From contig JAOFTV010000001.1 in NCBI GenBank assembly GCA_028045305.1, positions 184,355-248,354 of the forward strand: a stretch of 64,000 bases of DNA. Direction: 5' to 3'. Origin of the DNA: Opitutales bacterium. GTDB lineage: Bacteria; Verrucomicrobiota; Verrucomicrobiia; Opitutales; Seribacteraceae. Numbering within the stretch: the stretch's first letter is position 1; each line of letters opens with the position of its first letter. Below are positions 18,570-26,209 of this stretch, one piece after another. The position numbers and the translations under genes are program-made. The notes under the pieces were generated by a model. That model had not been told where the DNA came from, ran no database searches, and worked only from the letters and a program-made list of their open reading frames with translations.

Positions 18570-18722
18570 TAAAGCCAAGAAAGCCTACCCCAAAACTTCC
18601 TTGGATAAGTCGATTTAGGTCGATGGGGACAACTTGGTCAACTGAGATTCATGATGCCCGGAGGCACCAGGTGGAAGAGTTCTCCTAACCACTTGCCTAT
18701 GAGGAAATAAGTTAAGATTAAT
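18541..18722 (-). ncRNA. Candidate structured small RNA between gfo/idh-like gene and terminator
   Basis: The stretch after the Gfo/Idh gene stop is too long and too structured for a simple 3' UTR. On the minus strand a TATAAG box lies at about 18726-18731 (plus-strand CTTATA). The following ~180 nt can fold into several hairpins: a long imperfect one at about 18661-18698 (AGGCA pairing with TGCCT, inner GTGG with CCAC) and a short one near 18580-18607. It ends in the strong terminator at 18532-18569. No open reading frame was seen in it. Size would suit a 6S-like or other regulatory RNA, but I could not match it to a known family. It may alternatively be a long 3' UTR. Confidence 0.35.
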
Positions 18723-18810
18723 TACCTTATAAAACTTATTCGCACCCACGATTCACGGGTGTGAGCAAGCTAATGCTGCCCCCTTTAAAAGGATTAAAAA
18801 AGAAGAAGAA

Positions 18811-20223
18811 TTAGTACTCTGTTTTAAGCATTCCGGGCTGAGGAATTGCGTAACTTCCGTCTGCATTGGCCAAAAGGGGAGAGGGTGAGTTTTCACCGGA
18901 AATCTCATCGATACCCGCACAGAAATCATGAGAGCAGTTAAGCATTTCATCATAGGTCACTTCGCGGCCCAAATGAGTAGCCATGCGACCCATTGAGGTT
19001 ACGACACTAGCGGCTACACCTCTTTCAACTTCGTTATATGGCTTATCGTTTACGATGGCATCAAGTAAGTGATCCCACTCATCTACATAGGCACTGTTCT
19101 CACGGCGCGGACGACCGCCATTTTCGGCACCAAACATCCAGGATAATTCACTTTTCGGACCTTGTCCTTTATGAATTCTGGCTTTCGATGCATGACCGCC
19201 GGGGCCGGAAATTAAGGCATATCCCTTGGTCCCGTGGGCATGACTGGCAAATTCTTCATAGCACTTGTTCATACTGCGACCTTGGAAATAAAGTTTAGTA
19301 TCGTCAGGGAAAGTATACTCCACCGAATAACTGTCTAAGTTCTGGTCGATCTCATCTCCACGATAATGACGGCCACCAAGTCCCATAGCTTTTACGGGCC
19401 ACATTCCCTTCATCCAGCAACATTCATCAATATTATGGATATTAAAGTCGCTGTAAACGCCACCACTCAGCCAAAGAAAACCGTGGAAGTTTTTAATTTG
19501 GTACATCAAATCGCTGATGTCCTTATCTTTAGTCTCCTGTTTTCTCTTATCCCATCCGATCAGGCGTCCTTGCATGCGAACTGCTTTTAAGGAAAGCAAC
19601 TCTCCTAATTCACCGTTGTCGATACGGTCTTTTAGTTCGAGTCGGGCTTCACTGTGACGACACATTAATCCGACGCCGACCTTGAGATTATGTTTTTTAG
19701 CCTCTTCATTAACGCTTAAAATCTTCTTGGAGGATGGACCATCCGGAGTAACCGGTTTTTCCATGAATACATTGAGCTTCTTTTGAATTGCATATTCGTA
19801 ATGGGGGCGACGGAAAGCACAGGGTGAGGCAAAAATGGCAATATCTCCGGGATCCAAGCAATCCATGGCTTTTTTGAAGCCGTCAAAGCCAACGAATTGA
19901 CGATCCTCAGGAACATCCAGGTTGTCTTTGTAGCGCTGTTCTAGTCCTTTGTAGCTATTCTTAACTCTCCATTCAAAAACATCTGCCATCGCATGAAGTT
20001 TTAATTGGCAGTATGGACCAGAGGCATCGATCGCATTGGCAACGGCACCGGTACCACGCCCCCCACATCCGATAAGGGCAATTTTTTTGGTCGAACCACT
20101 TTGCCCGTAGACCGTGGGCAATATCATTCCAGCAAGGGCGCCTCCAATGGCGGCTTTTCCGGAGGTGCCAAGAAAATGGCGGCGCGAAAGGGGGTTGGGG
20201 AGATCGGGCTGGGCTGGATTCAT
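18811..20223 (-). CDS. Tat-exported Gfo/Idh/MocA family oxidoreductase
   Basis: A 470-residue protein with a twin-arginine leader (SRRHFLGTSGKAAIGGALAGM, ~13-33). A Rossmann NAD(P) site GCGGRGTGAV follows at ~53-62, and then the family's FMEKPVTPDG with the conserved EKP lysine. The C-terminal Gfo/Idh domain includes GGVYSDFNIHNIDECCW and GTKGYA. Tat export with bound cofactor is known for glucose-fructose oxidoreductase-type enzymes. Here it probably oxidises or epimerises a sugar or inositol-like polyol in the periplasm; the substrate is unknown. It may provide keto-sugars for the two DUF1080 proteins in the window. The gene stands alone, followed by the candidate RNA and terminator. Confidence 0.9.
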   Translation of the reverse strand: MNPAQPDLPNPLSRRHFLGTSGKAAIGGALAGMILPTVYGQSGSTKKIALIGCGGRGTGAVANAIDASGPYCQLKLHAMADVFEWRVKNSYKGLEQRYKDNLDVPEDRQFVGFDGFKKAMDCLDPGDIAIFASPCAFRRPHYEYAIQKKLNVFMEKPVTPDGPSSKKILSVNEEAKKHNLKVGVGLMCRHSEARLELKDRIDNGELGELLSLKAVRMQGRLIGWDKRKQETKDKDISDLMYQIKNFHGFLWLSGGVYSDFNIHNIDECCWMKGMWPVKAMGLGGRHYRGDEIDQNLDSYSVEYTFPDDTKLYFQGRSMNKCYEEFASHAHGTKGYALISGPGGHASKARIHKGQGPKSELSWMFGAENGGRPRRENSAYVDEWDHLLDAIVNDKPYNEVERGVAASVVTSMGRMATHLGREVTYDEMLNCSHDFCAGIDEISGENSPSPLLANADGSYAIPQPGMLKTEY

Positions 20224-20369
20224 AACTCGTTCGTATGTTTCGTATTTGGTTTGTTAAGTTTTAAAGGTAACAGGTGTAAACTATGGCTAAAGGTGCCTTA
20301 ATTTGACAAGCCTAGATTCAATTTTGAATGGAAGGATAAATTTGGAGGTTTACAAGGGTTGGAGAAAAA

Positions 20370-21506
20370 TCAGGGTAGCTCCTTGAGGAAATTAAGAATG
20401 GTAGAGTGAGCTCGTTCGACTTGATTAAGATCAACCCATTCATTTTCAGCGTGAGCCTGAGCAATATTTCCTGGGCCAAAAACGACTGATGGAGTGCCAC
20501 CTGCTGAAAGGGGCGAGGCATCTGTAAAGTAGGGAACACCGCAGGTTTTTCTTCGCCTTGCTTTATTTAAGAGCATTTGAACATAGGGCATGGATGAATC
20601 GGTGTGGAGCGGTGGGCAAGGCACCCTTCTTGATACCTTAATTTTTGGGGCCTTTTTGCCAAGTGATTGAAATAAATCTTTTAATTCAGTAATGACAGTA
20701 TCAATACCTTCTCCCGGAATTGTTCTTCGATCCAGATCAACAGTGCACCGATTGGGTACAACATTTGGTTGGCTGCCTCCAAGAATTTTCCCGACGCTTA
20801 AGGTGGGCGAGCCCAGTAAGGGATGATTTTTGGATCTGAGGAGAACCGAATACTCATTGAATAAAATATCCAATGCATGGTGCATTTCTAAAATCGCATT
20901 TTCTCCCTTTTCTGGGGTGGAACCATGAGCTGCTTTCCCATGGGTTTCTAATTGTAACCAAAGACTACCTTTGTGAGCAGTTACTACTTGCAGACCGGTG
21001 GGTTCACCAACGATTGCTAGGTTGCCCATTGGTCCTTTCCGGGCTAAAGCCCGTGAGCCAGATTGACTGAATTCCTCATCGACTAGACCGACAAAGACTA
21101 TCTCGGTTTGAGCTGGTCGATTTGTCGATAGGGATAAATCCAGCAGCGCTTGAAAAAAACAAGCTACGGATGCTTTGGTGTCACAGGCTCCCCGTCCGTA
21201 AAGCCTACCCTTTGATATTTTTGGGGAAAATGCATCTAAGGAAGCAGGTACAACATCCAAATGCGGTGCAAGAAAGATACGTTGCTTCGCTTTCTTCATC
21301 GGGGATAGACGTACTATTAAATTATCTCTCCCGGGAATGACCTTTTGTCTATTAGTCCTAAGACCGGCTTTTTGGGACAGTTCTTCTAGGAAAGCAGTTA
21401 CTGGTTCTTCTGCACAACCTAAATTATCATGGTCCAGCGAGGGATTGATACTTGGTATGGATACGAGATCGCATAGTAGTTTACTCAGGGGACTGTGCTT
21501 GGCCAT
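20370..21506 (-). CDS. M20 family metallopeptidase (ArgE/DapE-like deacylase)
   Basis: A 378-residue M20 zinc amidohydrolase. LVSIPSINPS opens the domain. Metal-binding residues are visible in order: HLDVVP (His), GRGACDTK (bridging Asp), VDEEFSQSGS (catalytic and metal Glu pair), and VGEPTGLQ. The lid dimerisation domain contains THGKAAHGSTPEKGENAI, and the C-terminal ligand is in VFGPGNIAQAHAENEWV. Relatives are acetylornithine deacetylase and succinyl-diaminopimelate desuccinylase; which one applies cannot be decided because no arginine or lysine genes adjoin. I take the ATG at 21506, which gives the usual N-terminal length; an upstream in-frame ATG at 21548 adds 14 residues without homology. 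Cytosolic. Confidence 0.85.
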   Translation of the reverse strand: MAKHSPLSKLLCDLVSIPSINPSLDHDNLGCAEEPVTAFLEELSQKAGLRTNRQKVIPGRDNLIVRLSPMKKAKQRIFLAPHLDVVPASLDAFSPKISKGRLYGRGACDTKASVACFFQALLDLSLSTNRPAQTEIVFVGLVDEEFSQSGSRALARKGPMGNLAIVGEPTGLQVVTAHKGSLWLQLETHGKAAHGSTPEKGENAILEMHHALDILFNEYSVLLRSKNHPLLGSPTLSVGKILGGSQPNVVPNRCTVDLDRRTIPGEGIDTVITELKDLFQSLGKKAPKIKVSRRVPCPPLHTDSSMPYVQMLLNKARRRKTCGVPYFTDASPLSAGGTPSVVFGPGNIAQAHAENEWVDLNQVERAHSTILNFLKELP

Positions 21507-21605
21507 GCGAGAAATTTCATCGCGACGGTGGGAAGATGCAAGCCACATCTTTGGCTTAAAACAAAGCTTAGTGCCTTTGGGGGGCTAAAGTAGTTAGGAA
21601 TAAAA

Positions 21606-22247
21606 TTAGAGGGATTTTATCCGAAAATTACGAAAATCTATTTTCATATCCCGATTGCCATGAAGTTGTATACCAACAGGTCCTTCCTTGATTGCCTTTG
21701 GGGATATATAATCTACCACTTCTTTGCCCTGTAGAGTCACAATGTAACGTGGTCCGTTACACTTAATGGTCATCTTGTTCCAATCTTTTTGTTTCAGAAG
21801 CTTGGCCACACCCTGTGCATGTTTGGGATATCCCAAACCGGGGATGTAGGGGGATCCAGTCATGTCCTTTTTTAAGGATCCCGAAATACCTATTTGAATT
21901 TGATCATTATTTCTCAGTTCAATCCCAGAATCAATATTTCCATCTACAAAAAGAAATTCGAAACTGCAGAAAAAATTACCGTAATTTGCTTTGGTTTTTA
22001 GAACGGAGTGTTTTCTTTTTGTCCCACTGCGTAATTCAAGCACCTGATCCTTTACTCGATACCAACCTTTAATGTCATTTTCCTTGGGCACGTTCCATAA
22101 TCCTAAATCTTTTGTAATCAATGACATATCGCTATCCTTGCCGTGCAGGCCATCAAGGGGAATAAACATAATAAGAACCGTGCACAGAAAGATAATCAAT
22201 GCATGGACCTGTGATCCAAAGCTTATTTTCGGAAGTAATAAATTCAT
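21606..22247 (-). CDS. Second DUF1080-like secreted protein
   Basis: A 213-residue protein with an N-terminal hydrophobic segment (~12-32) that can act as signal peptide or anchor. A DUF1080-type jelly roll follows: DLGLWNVPK at ~47, NYGNFFCSFEFLF and DSGIELRN around 88-110, DWNKMTIKCNG around 153, and VGIQLHGNRDMKIDFRNFRIKSL at the end. The IDSGIELRN and HGNRDMKIDFRN elements match those in the DUF1080 protein at 6107, supporting a common fold. Presumed role is hydrolysis of 3-keto-glycosides or carbohydrate binding. It is transcribed away from the toxin-antitoxin pair. Confidence 0.78.
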   Translation of the reverse strand: MNLLLPKISFGSQVHALIIFLCTVLIMFIPLDGLHGKDSDMSLITKDLGLWNVPKENDIKGWYRVKDQVLELRSGTKRKHSVLKTKANYGNFFCSFEFLFVDGNIDSGIELRNNDQIQIGISGSLKKDMTGSPYIPGLGYPKHAQGVAKLLKQKDWNKMTIKCNGPRYIVTLQGKEVVDYISPKAIKEGPVGIQLHGNRDMKIDFRNFRIKSL

Positions 22248-22328
22248 TTGTTTATCCTGTTGTTGAGATGAGTCATCTGCAAATAAAGAATTATAAATTG
22301 AATAATATTCCTTTCAAAACAGTAAATA

Positions 22329-22342
22329 ATTTTCCGGAAAAT
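22329..22342. promoter_or_regulatory. Perfect 14-bp palindrome upstream of toxin-antitoxin genes
   Basis: ATTTTCCGGAAAAT is a perfect palindrome 59 bp before the antitoxin ATG in a very AT-rich region. Antitoxins of the Phd type commonly repress their own promoter by binding palindromes, so it is a candidate operator. Nothing else supports it. Confidence 0.35.
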
Positions 22343-22387
22343 ATAAAATTAGCTGAAAGTAAAAAATTGACTAAGCTAAGTATAAAT

Positions 22388-22397
22388 ATTAGCTAAT
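22388..22397. promoter_or_regulatory. Short palindrome next to antitoxin start
   Basis: ATTAGCTAAT is a perfect 10-bp palindrome ending 4 bp before the antitoxin ATG, in the position of a ribosome-binding site or proximal operator. In this AT-rich stretch it could arise by chance. It is listed because a second palindrome lies 57 bp upstream centre to centre. Confidence 0.25.
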
Positions 22398-22401
22398 TAA
22401 T

Positions 22402-22635
22402 ATGCACACTGTTCATTATGCAAAGACTCATTTATCCAAATTGCTTGAACAAGTTGAAGACGGAAAAGAGATTATTTTAGCTAGGGGAAGAAAACCAGTT
22501 GCCCGATTGGTCTCATGCAGTGAGGCAATTGGACTGAGCCGACCCAAAGTCGGTGAAACTACTTCCAAAGCTTTTAAAATTAAGGAGAAAAGGGAAGTAG
22601 CTGGCAGGGTTGGGGATACTGTGGTTTACTTTTGA
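22402..22635 (+). CDS. Phd/YefM-family antitoxin
   Basis: A 77-residue protein with the Phd/YefM fold: HTVHYAKTHLSKLLEQVEDGKEI (residues 2-24), then the beta-hairpin ILARGRKPVARLV (25-37), the typical 'I.R.GKPVA.L' antitoxin signature. The C-terminal part (45-77) is charged and would wrap the toxin. It directly precedes a PIN-domain toxin with a 1-bp overlap (TGATG), the standard antitoxin-first order. It should neutralise the toxin and repress the operon through palindromes upstream. Confidence 0.88.
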   Translation: MHTVHYAKTHLSKLLEQVEDGKEIILARGRKPVARLVSCSEAIGLSRPKVGETTSKAFKIKEKREVAGRVGDTVVYF

Positions 22636-23021
22636 TGAGGCTGTTACTCGATACATTTACATTTGTTTCGATGACAAGTGATCCTTTTAAATTAGGACGC
22701 CAGGCAAGGGACATTCTCGACGATTCATCCAACCGATTTTTTCTAAGTGACGCATCGGTTCTGGAAATATGTTTAAAATATAATGATGGAACTTTGGAGA
22801 TGCCAGAAGCTCCCCGTTCATGGCTCAAAAAACAGTGCGATATCTGGCAAGTACGTTCCTTAGCGATTACCAGAGAGCACAGTTTTCGACTGTCAGAGCT
22901 TCCTTATCATCACGATGATGCAATCGATCGTATTCTGGTTGCTACTGCTCTTGCGGAAGAATTACCAATTGTAACAGAAGACGAGAATATCAAAAAATAT
23001 CCTGTCAGTGTAATTTGGTAA
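22635..23021 (+). CDS. PIN-domain VapC-like toxin (Sll0205 subgroup)
   Basis: A 128-residue PIN-domain ribonuclease toxin. Acidic active-site residues are present: D6 (LLLDT), E44 (ASVLEICLK), D98 in the DDAIDRILVATAL segment, and D116 in VTEDENIKKYPV. The C-terminus ending SVIW is typical of the COG3744 subgroup paired with Phd antitoxins. The family usually has DTHTFLW at the start; here the histidine is phenylalanine (DTFTFVSM). Start is the ATG at 22635 overlapping the antitoxin stop by one base; an in-frame TTG at 22632 is less likely. Activity is expected to be RNA cleavage in the cytoplasm. Confidence 0.87.
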   Translation: MRLLLDTFTFVSMTSDPFKLGRQARDILDDSSNRFFLSDASVLEICLKYNDGTLEMPEAPRSWLKKQCDIWQVRSLAITREHSFRLSELPYHHDDAIDRILVATALAEELPIVTEDENIKKYPVSVIW

Positions 23022-23167
23022 TCAACTTAATTTCAATGACTTAAAGCAATTAAGGGTAAAGCTTCTGAAAACTTTCATATAAACATCTCCGTAGTGTTAA
23101 TACCCTTAAGGTAGAAATATTAATTAAGTTTTAATTTACTGATCCTTATGTCCTAGGGGGGTGTATT

Positions 23168-24601
23168 TCAGTCAAAGTGTTTTTCGACGGAAGCTTTCAT
23201 TGTATGTATACTTTGACGTCTTTTATCAAAAGTTTTGATCCCGTATTGCTTGAAGTGCTCAATGATGGCGTAGCTATCGCTTTGAAGCCCTTGATCTTGG
23301 CTGTTTGCAAGCCAGTCCTCTAATTGCCTCTTAAGTTGATGATGAACTTTTTCAAAACTAGTTTTCCCTATTAGATTAACGGTTTCATAGGGGTCGTTCT
23401 CAATGTCATACAATTCTTCACTCTCCAAGGGCGTAAGTAACTTTGCCTGAACTGGAGTAAGTAAATTCTTTTCTCCCATTATATTTAACAAGTGGTAAAT
23501 CGGATGTGTTGATCTGCGGTACGCGGTTGTATATTCGTTGATTGATCCTGCGGTTTTGAAATTACGAATATATTTGTACCTCTTGGATCGGATCGCTCGG
23601 CTGCAAATATCCACATCTCCGAATCGATCAGCAGCGGTGTGTATGAACTGGCGTGACTGGGAATTTTTCTGGAGGAAGGTTCTTCCCTGCATCCAGTCAG
23701 GAATGGTACCTCCAGCCATAAGTATTGTCTCCGCAACAAGATCAATAGCACTTGTGAGAGATGAGTTTTCGGTACCTGATTTGTATCCAAACGGATGTTT
23801 TACTCCCGTAGGATAAAAAATGATTACAGGGATATGAGTCCCACTATCGTAGAGCCAGTTTTTTCCACGAATCATGGGCCTTCCATGATCTGAAAGAATG
23901 CAAATGATGGTGTTCTTTTCGAGGTTGTCAGCTTGAAGCTGCTTAATGATTGCTCCGACTTGTTTGTCGAAACGGTTGATACTTTCGAAATATCCGGCCC
24001 AATCACTTCGGCTTACCGGGTGATCTGGATAGTAAGGAGGAATTACGATCTTCTCTTTGGGAATATTTTTCGAAGGATAGAAACCTCTGTGGGACTCTCT
24101 GGAGTTGATTTGAGCAAAGAATGGCTGGTTTTTGACTAACTTTTGCCATGCATGAGTATCCCAGGATTTCTTCGATGTTTTAAACTGCCAGTCATCCTTT
24201 CCCGTTCCACCAAGGCCTTTAATATTTCCTGTGTAATATCCTCTTTCACTCATCAATTGAGGCAATGTTTTCACCACAGGAGGGAGGGCAGGCATGAGTT
24301 CCTTGCTGTAACGCATGTGATGAGCACCAAGTGTTGTTTGGAATACACCAGTGGCAAGGGCTGTTCTGCTCGGCGAACAGGCAGGACTGGTGGTGAAGAC
24401 ATTGGTAAATTGCATCCCTTTTACTGCCAGACCATCAATGTTGGGGGTCGTAACTACTTGGTTTCCGTAGCAACCGAGATCGGGTGACATATCTTCTGCA
24501 ATAATCCAGACGATATTGGGCCTTTCCGAATCTTCAGCATGTAAGATTGAAGAAGAAAATAACAGGGCAATACCTGTTACAAAAAATATGGACTTACTCA
24601 T
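23168..24601 (-). CDS. Secreted sulfatase (heparan N-sulfatase/SGSH-like subgroup)
   Basis: A 477-residue sulfatase from the ATG at 24601, which directly precedes a signal peptide (to HAED at ~24). PNIVWIIAEDMSPDLGCYG gives the first metal-binding acidic residues. The formylglycine motif CSPSR is at 75-79 (SPACSPSRTALATG). ILSDHGRPMIRGKNWLYDSGTHIPVIIFYP is the second metal site. The IAEDMSPDLGCYG and SDHG...NWLYDSG blocks are characteristic of the sulfamidase-like subgroup. An upstream in-frame ATG at 24634 would bury the signal peptide. It is a lone gene with no neighbouring maturase. Confidence 0.88.
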   Translation of the reverse strand: MSKSIFFVTGIALLFSSSILHAEDSERPNIVWIIAEDMSPDLGCYGNQVVTTPNIDGLAVKGMQFTNVFTTSPACSPSRTALATGVFQTTLGAHHMRYSKELMPALPPVVKTLPQLMSERGYYTGNIKGLGGTGKDDWQFKTSKKSWDTHAWQKLVKNQPFFAQINSRESHRGFYPSKNIPKEKIVIPPYYPDHPVSRSDWAGYFESINRFDKQVGAIIKQLQADNLEKNTIICILSDHGRPMIRGKNWLYDSGTHIPVIIFYPTGVKHPFGYKSGTENSSLTSAIDLVAETILMAGGTIPDWMQGRTFLQKNSQSRQFIHTAADRFGDVDICSRAIRSKRYKYIRNFKTAGSINEYTTAYRRSTHPIYHLLNIMGEKNLLTPVQAKLLTPLESEELYDIENDPYETVNLIGKTSFEKVHHQLKRQLEDWLANSQDQGLQSDSYAIIEHFKQYGIKTFDKRRQSIHTMKASVEKHFD

Positions 24602-24695
24602 TATAATTTTTTCCCGTTGAAGTAACTTAAACAATACAATTCATTTGTCTCGCTACTCTTTAAATTATTTTTCAATTTTGAATTTAAAGTTACTG

Positions 24696-25268
24696 TTAAA
24701 TCCCGCAATCAAATGCAATTGCGGTGCCGAATGAAGTTATTTGTACATAAAACAGATACATACATAGAGCTATGCCAATATTGGCATTCCTAACTTTTGA
24801 TTTTTCTGCACCCCTTTTCTTTAACAAAAATTTGTAAACGGTTGTTATTATTAAAAGTACAGCGTGTAAGATGAAAAAGATCATAAACCATTCCATACTC
24901 GCGTAGTTGAATAATAGTATAAATTGCCAAAGCCAGATTACTACTAAGAAAAAGACAAACCATTTAACCCAAGCCCTTGAGGTGAGTGTTTGGTCGATTC
25001 TTTGCCTCGCCATTTTCAGGGAAATAGCAAAACAAAATATGTAGCCCAACGCCTGGATGATTGCATTGGCAAGATGCCCGCAAATCATTAGCGAAATGAG
25101 TCCTCCTGACGCACAGACTTGAATTGAGGTTATGAGCAGGTTTTTCTTGGTTAACAATCCACTTTCTAGATTACAGTGGTCTCTGGCAGTAAGAATTCCA
25201 GCAAGAATTCCTAGCCATGAGAGTTGAAGGAAAAAAAGGATTGGGAAGAGGAAGTAAATTTTGGACAT
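24696..25268 (-). CDS. Multi-pass membrane protein of unknown function
   Basis: A 190-residue hydrophobic protein with about five predicted membrane segments (near 4-26, 44-64, 66-86, 103-121, 127-146 and a final one near 165-185). Charged loops lie between (ARQRIDQTLTSR, KKRGAEKSKVRN). I recognise no family. It is 5 bp downstream of a YHS-like lipoprotein gene on the same strand, so the two are probably cotranscribed and the membrane protein may work with a metal-binding partner. That link is only positional. Confidence 0.6.
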   Translation of the reverse strand: MSKIYFLFPILFFLQLSWLGILAGILTARDHCNLESGLLTKKNLLITSIQVCASGGLISLMICGHLANAIIQALGYIFCFAISLKMARQRIDQTLTSRAWVKWFVFFLVVIWLWQFILLFNYASMEWFMIFFILHAVLLIITTVYKFLLKKRGAEKSKVRNANIGIALCMYLFYVQITSFGTAIAFDCGI

Positions 25269-25273
25269 GAGGG

Positions 25274-25540
25274 TTACAAGCCCTTACTTTCCTCTTTTAA
25301 TTCCTGGATGAATTTTTCCGGATTTTTCTTAAATTTTGGAATGCAGGGTTTGCAGCAGAATTTAAATTCCTGCCCATTGTGCACATAGGAAACGGGTTCT
25401 CCCATATCGCCCAGGTCACTACCTCCAACCAAGCAATAATCCAATGGATATGGCTTGGCATCTCCTTGTTGTCCGCAGCTTACAAGGAAGGTAAGTGGAC
25501 TTAAACTGAGAATTATTAATAAATGGACTTTTTGTTTCAT
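25274..25540 (-). CDS. YHS/TRASH-like metal-binding lipoprotein
   Basis: An 88-residue lipoprotein: a hydrophobic leader ending in the lipobox FLVSC (C22). A cysteine-rich YHS-like domain follows, with YPLDYCLVGG (C36), then FKFCCKPCIPKFKKNPEKF (C62, C63, C66), a pattern seen in secreted YHS domains of PVC bacteria and Bacteroidetes that bind heavy metals. It would be anchored facing the periplasm. It is cotranscribed with the membrane protein 5 bp downstream and divergent from the ECF sigma gene. Confidence 0.75.
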   Translation of the reverse strand: MKQKVHLLIILSLSPLTFLVSCGQQGDAKPYPLDYCLVGGSDLGDMGEPVSYVHNGQEFKFCCKPCIPKFKKNPEKFIQELKEESKGL

Positions 25541-25660
25541 AACTCCAACTCTACTCGTACGATTTTCAAAAGGTCAAATGGAGAATCTCAAAATAATTTT
25601 TAAAAAAACTGGCAGTTAAACCGTTGATTTTTATACCTATCGGTAGCGTTATGGGTAGCA

Positions 25661-26209
25661 ATGGTATCTAATGGACATAATACCTCAAATAATGAGGCTT
25701 TTTTAAAGCTCTTTCTAAAGCATGAGAGTGGTTTAAGGTGTTACATTCGTTCCTGTGTCATCAGACCGGAGGAAGTGGACGAAATCATGCAGGAAGTAAG
25801 CTTGGTTGCCTGGAGGAAATTCGAGACGCTTGAGCAACCGGAAAAGTTTGGAGCATGGGCATGTTTGATCGCACGGTTTGAGGTTTTGAAGTTCAGAAGA
25901 AAGAAGGCTCGGGATCGATTGGTCTTGGACGAGGATATTATCACAAAAATTGGCATCGATGCCGAAGAGCAGGTGACCCGTAGGCAGTTACAATTGTTTG
26001 CCTTGGATAAGTGCCTGAAAAGGTTAAAGGCTCCTGAGAAAGTATTAGTTCAGCAAGCTTACAGCCCCAAGGTATCCAAGAAGGAATTGGCAGAAGAGTT
26101 TGGTCAGACTGAAGCGGCTTTTTATCAAAAACTAGCCCGTATTCGTATGAAACTTCGTGATTGTATGAACCATAAAATGATCGCCATGAATACAGGAGTC
26201 TCAGAATGA
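25661..26209 (+). CDS. ECF sigma factor (Rhodopirellula/Verrucomicrobium family)
   Basis: A 182-residue sigma-70 family protein. Region 2 spans ~10-75 (FLKLFLKHESGLRCYIRSC, EVDEIMQEVSLVAWRKF, FGAWACLIARFEVLKFRRKK). Region 4 spans ~115-168 with the helix-turn-helix SKKELAEEFGQTEAAFYQKLARIRMKL. This matches the ECF subfamily known from Rhodopirellula and Verrucomicrobium. Its ATGA overlap with the following FecR-like gene makes that protein the probable anti-sigma partner. Targets are likely to include the PSD1-DUF1501-FAD-oxidoreductase genes directly downstream, an inference from gene order. Confidence 0.9.
   Translation: MVSNGHNTSNNEAFLKLFLKHESGLRCYIRSCVIRPEEVDEIMQEVSLVAWRKFETLEQPEKFGAWACLIARFEVLKFRRKKARDRLVLDEDIITKIGIDAEEQVTRRQLQLFALDKCLKRLKAPEKVLVQQAYSPKVSKKELAEEFGQTEAAFYQKLARIRMKLRDCMNHKMIAMNTGVSE

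Noticed and set aside
18570-18810. Tested by eye for SRP RNA, tmRNA and tRNA
   Set aside because: No SRP GGTCCGGAAGGA-type loop, no CCA-ended acceptor stem and no tRNA cloverleaf found; left as an unassigned RNA candidate.
22199-22396. 65-codon plus-strand frame before the antitoxin
   Set aside because: Extremely AT-rich, overlaps the DUF1080 start on the other strand, and covers the likely operator region.
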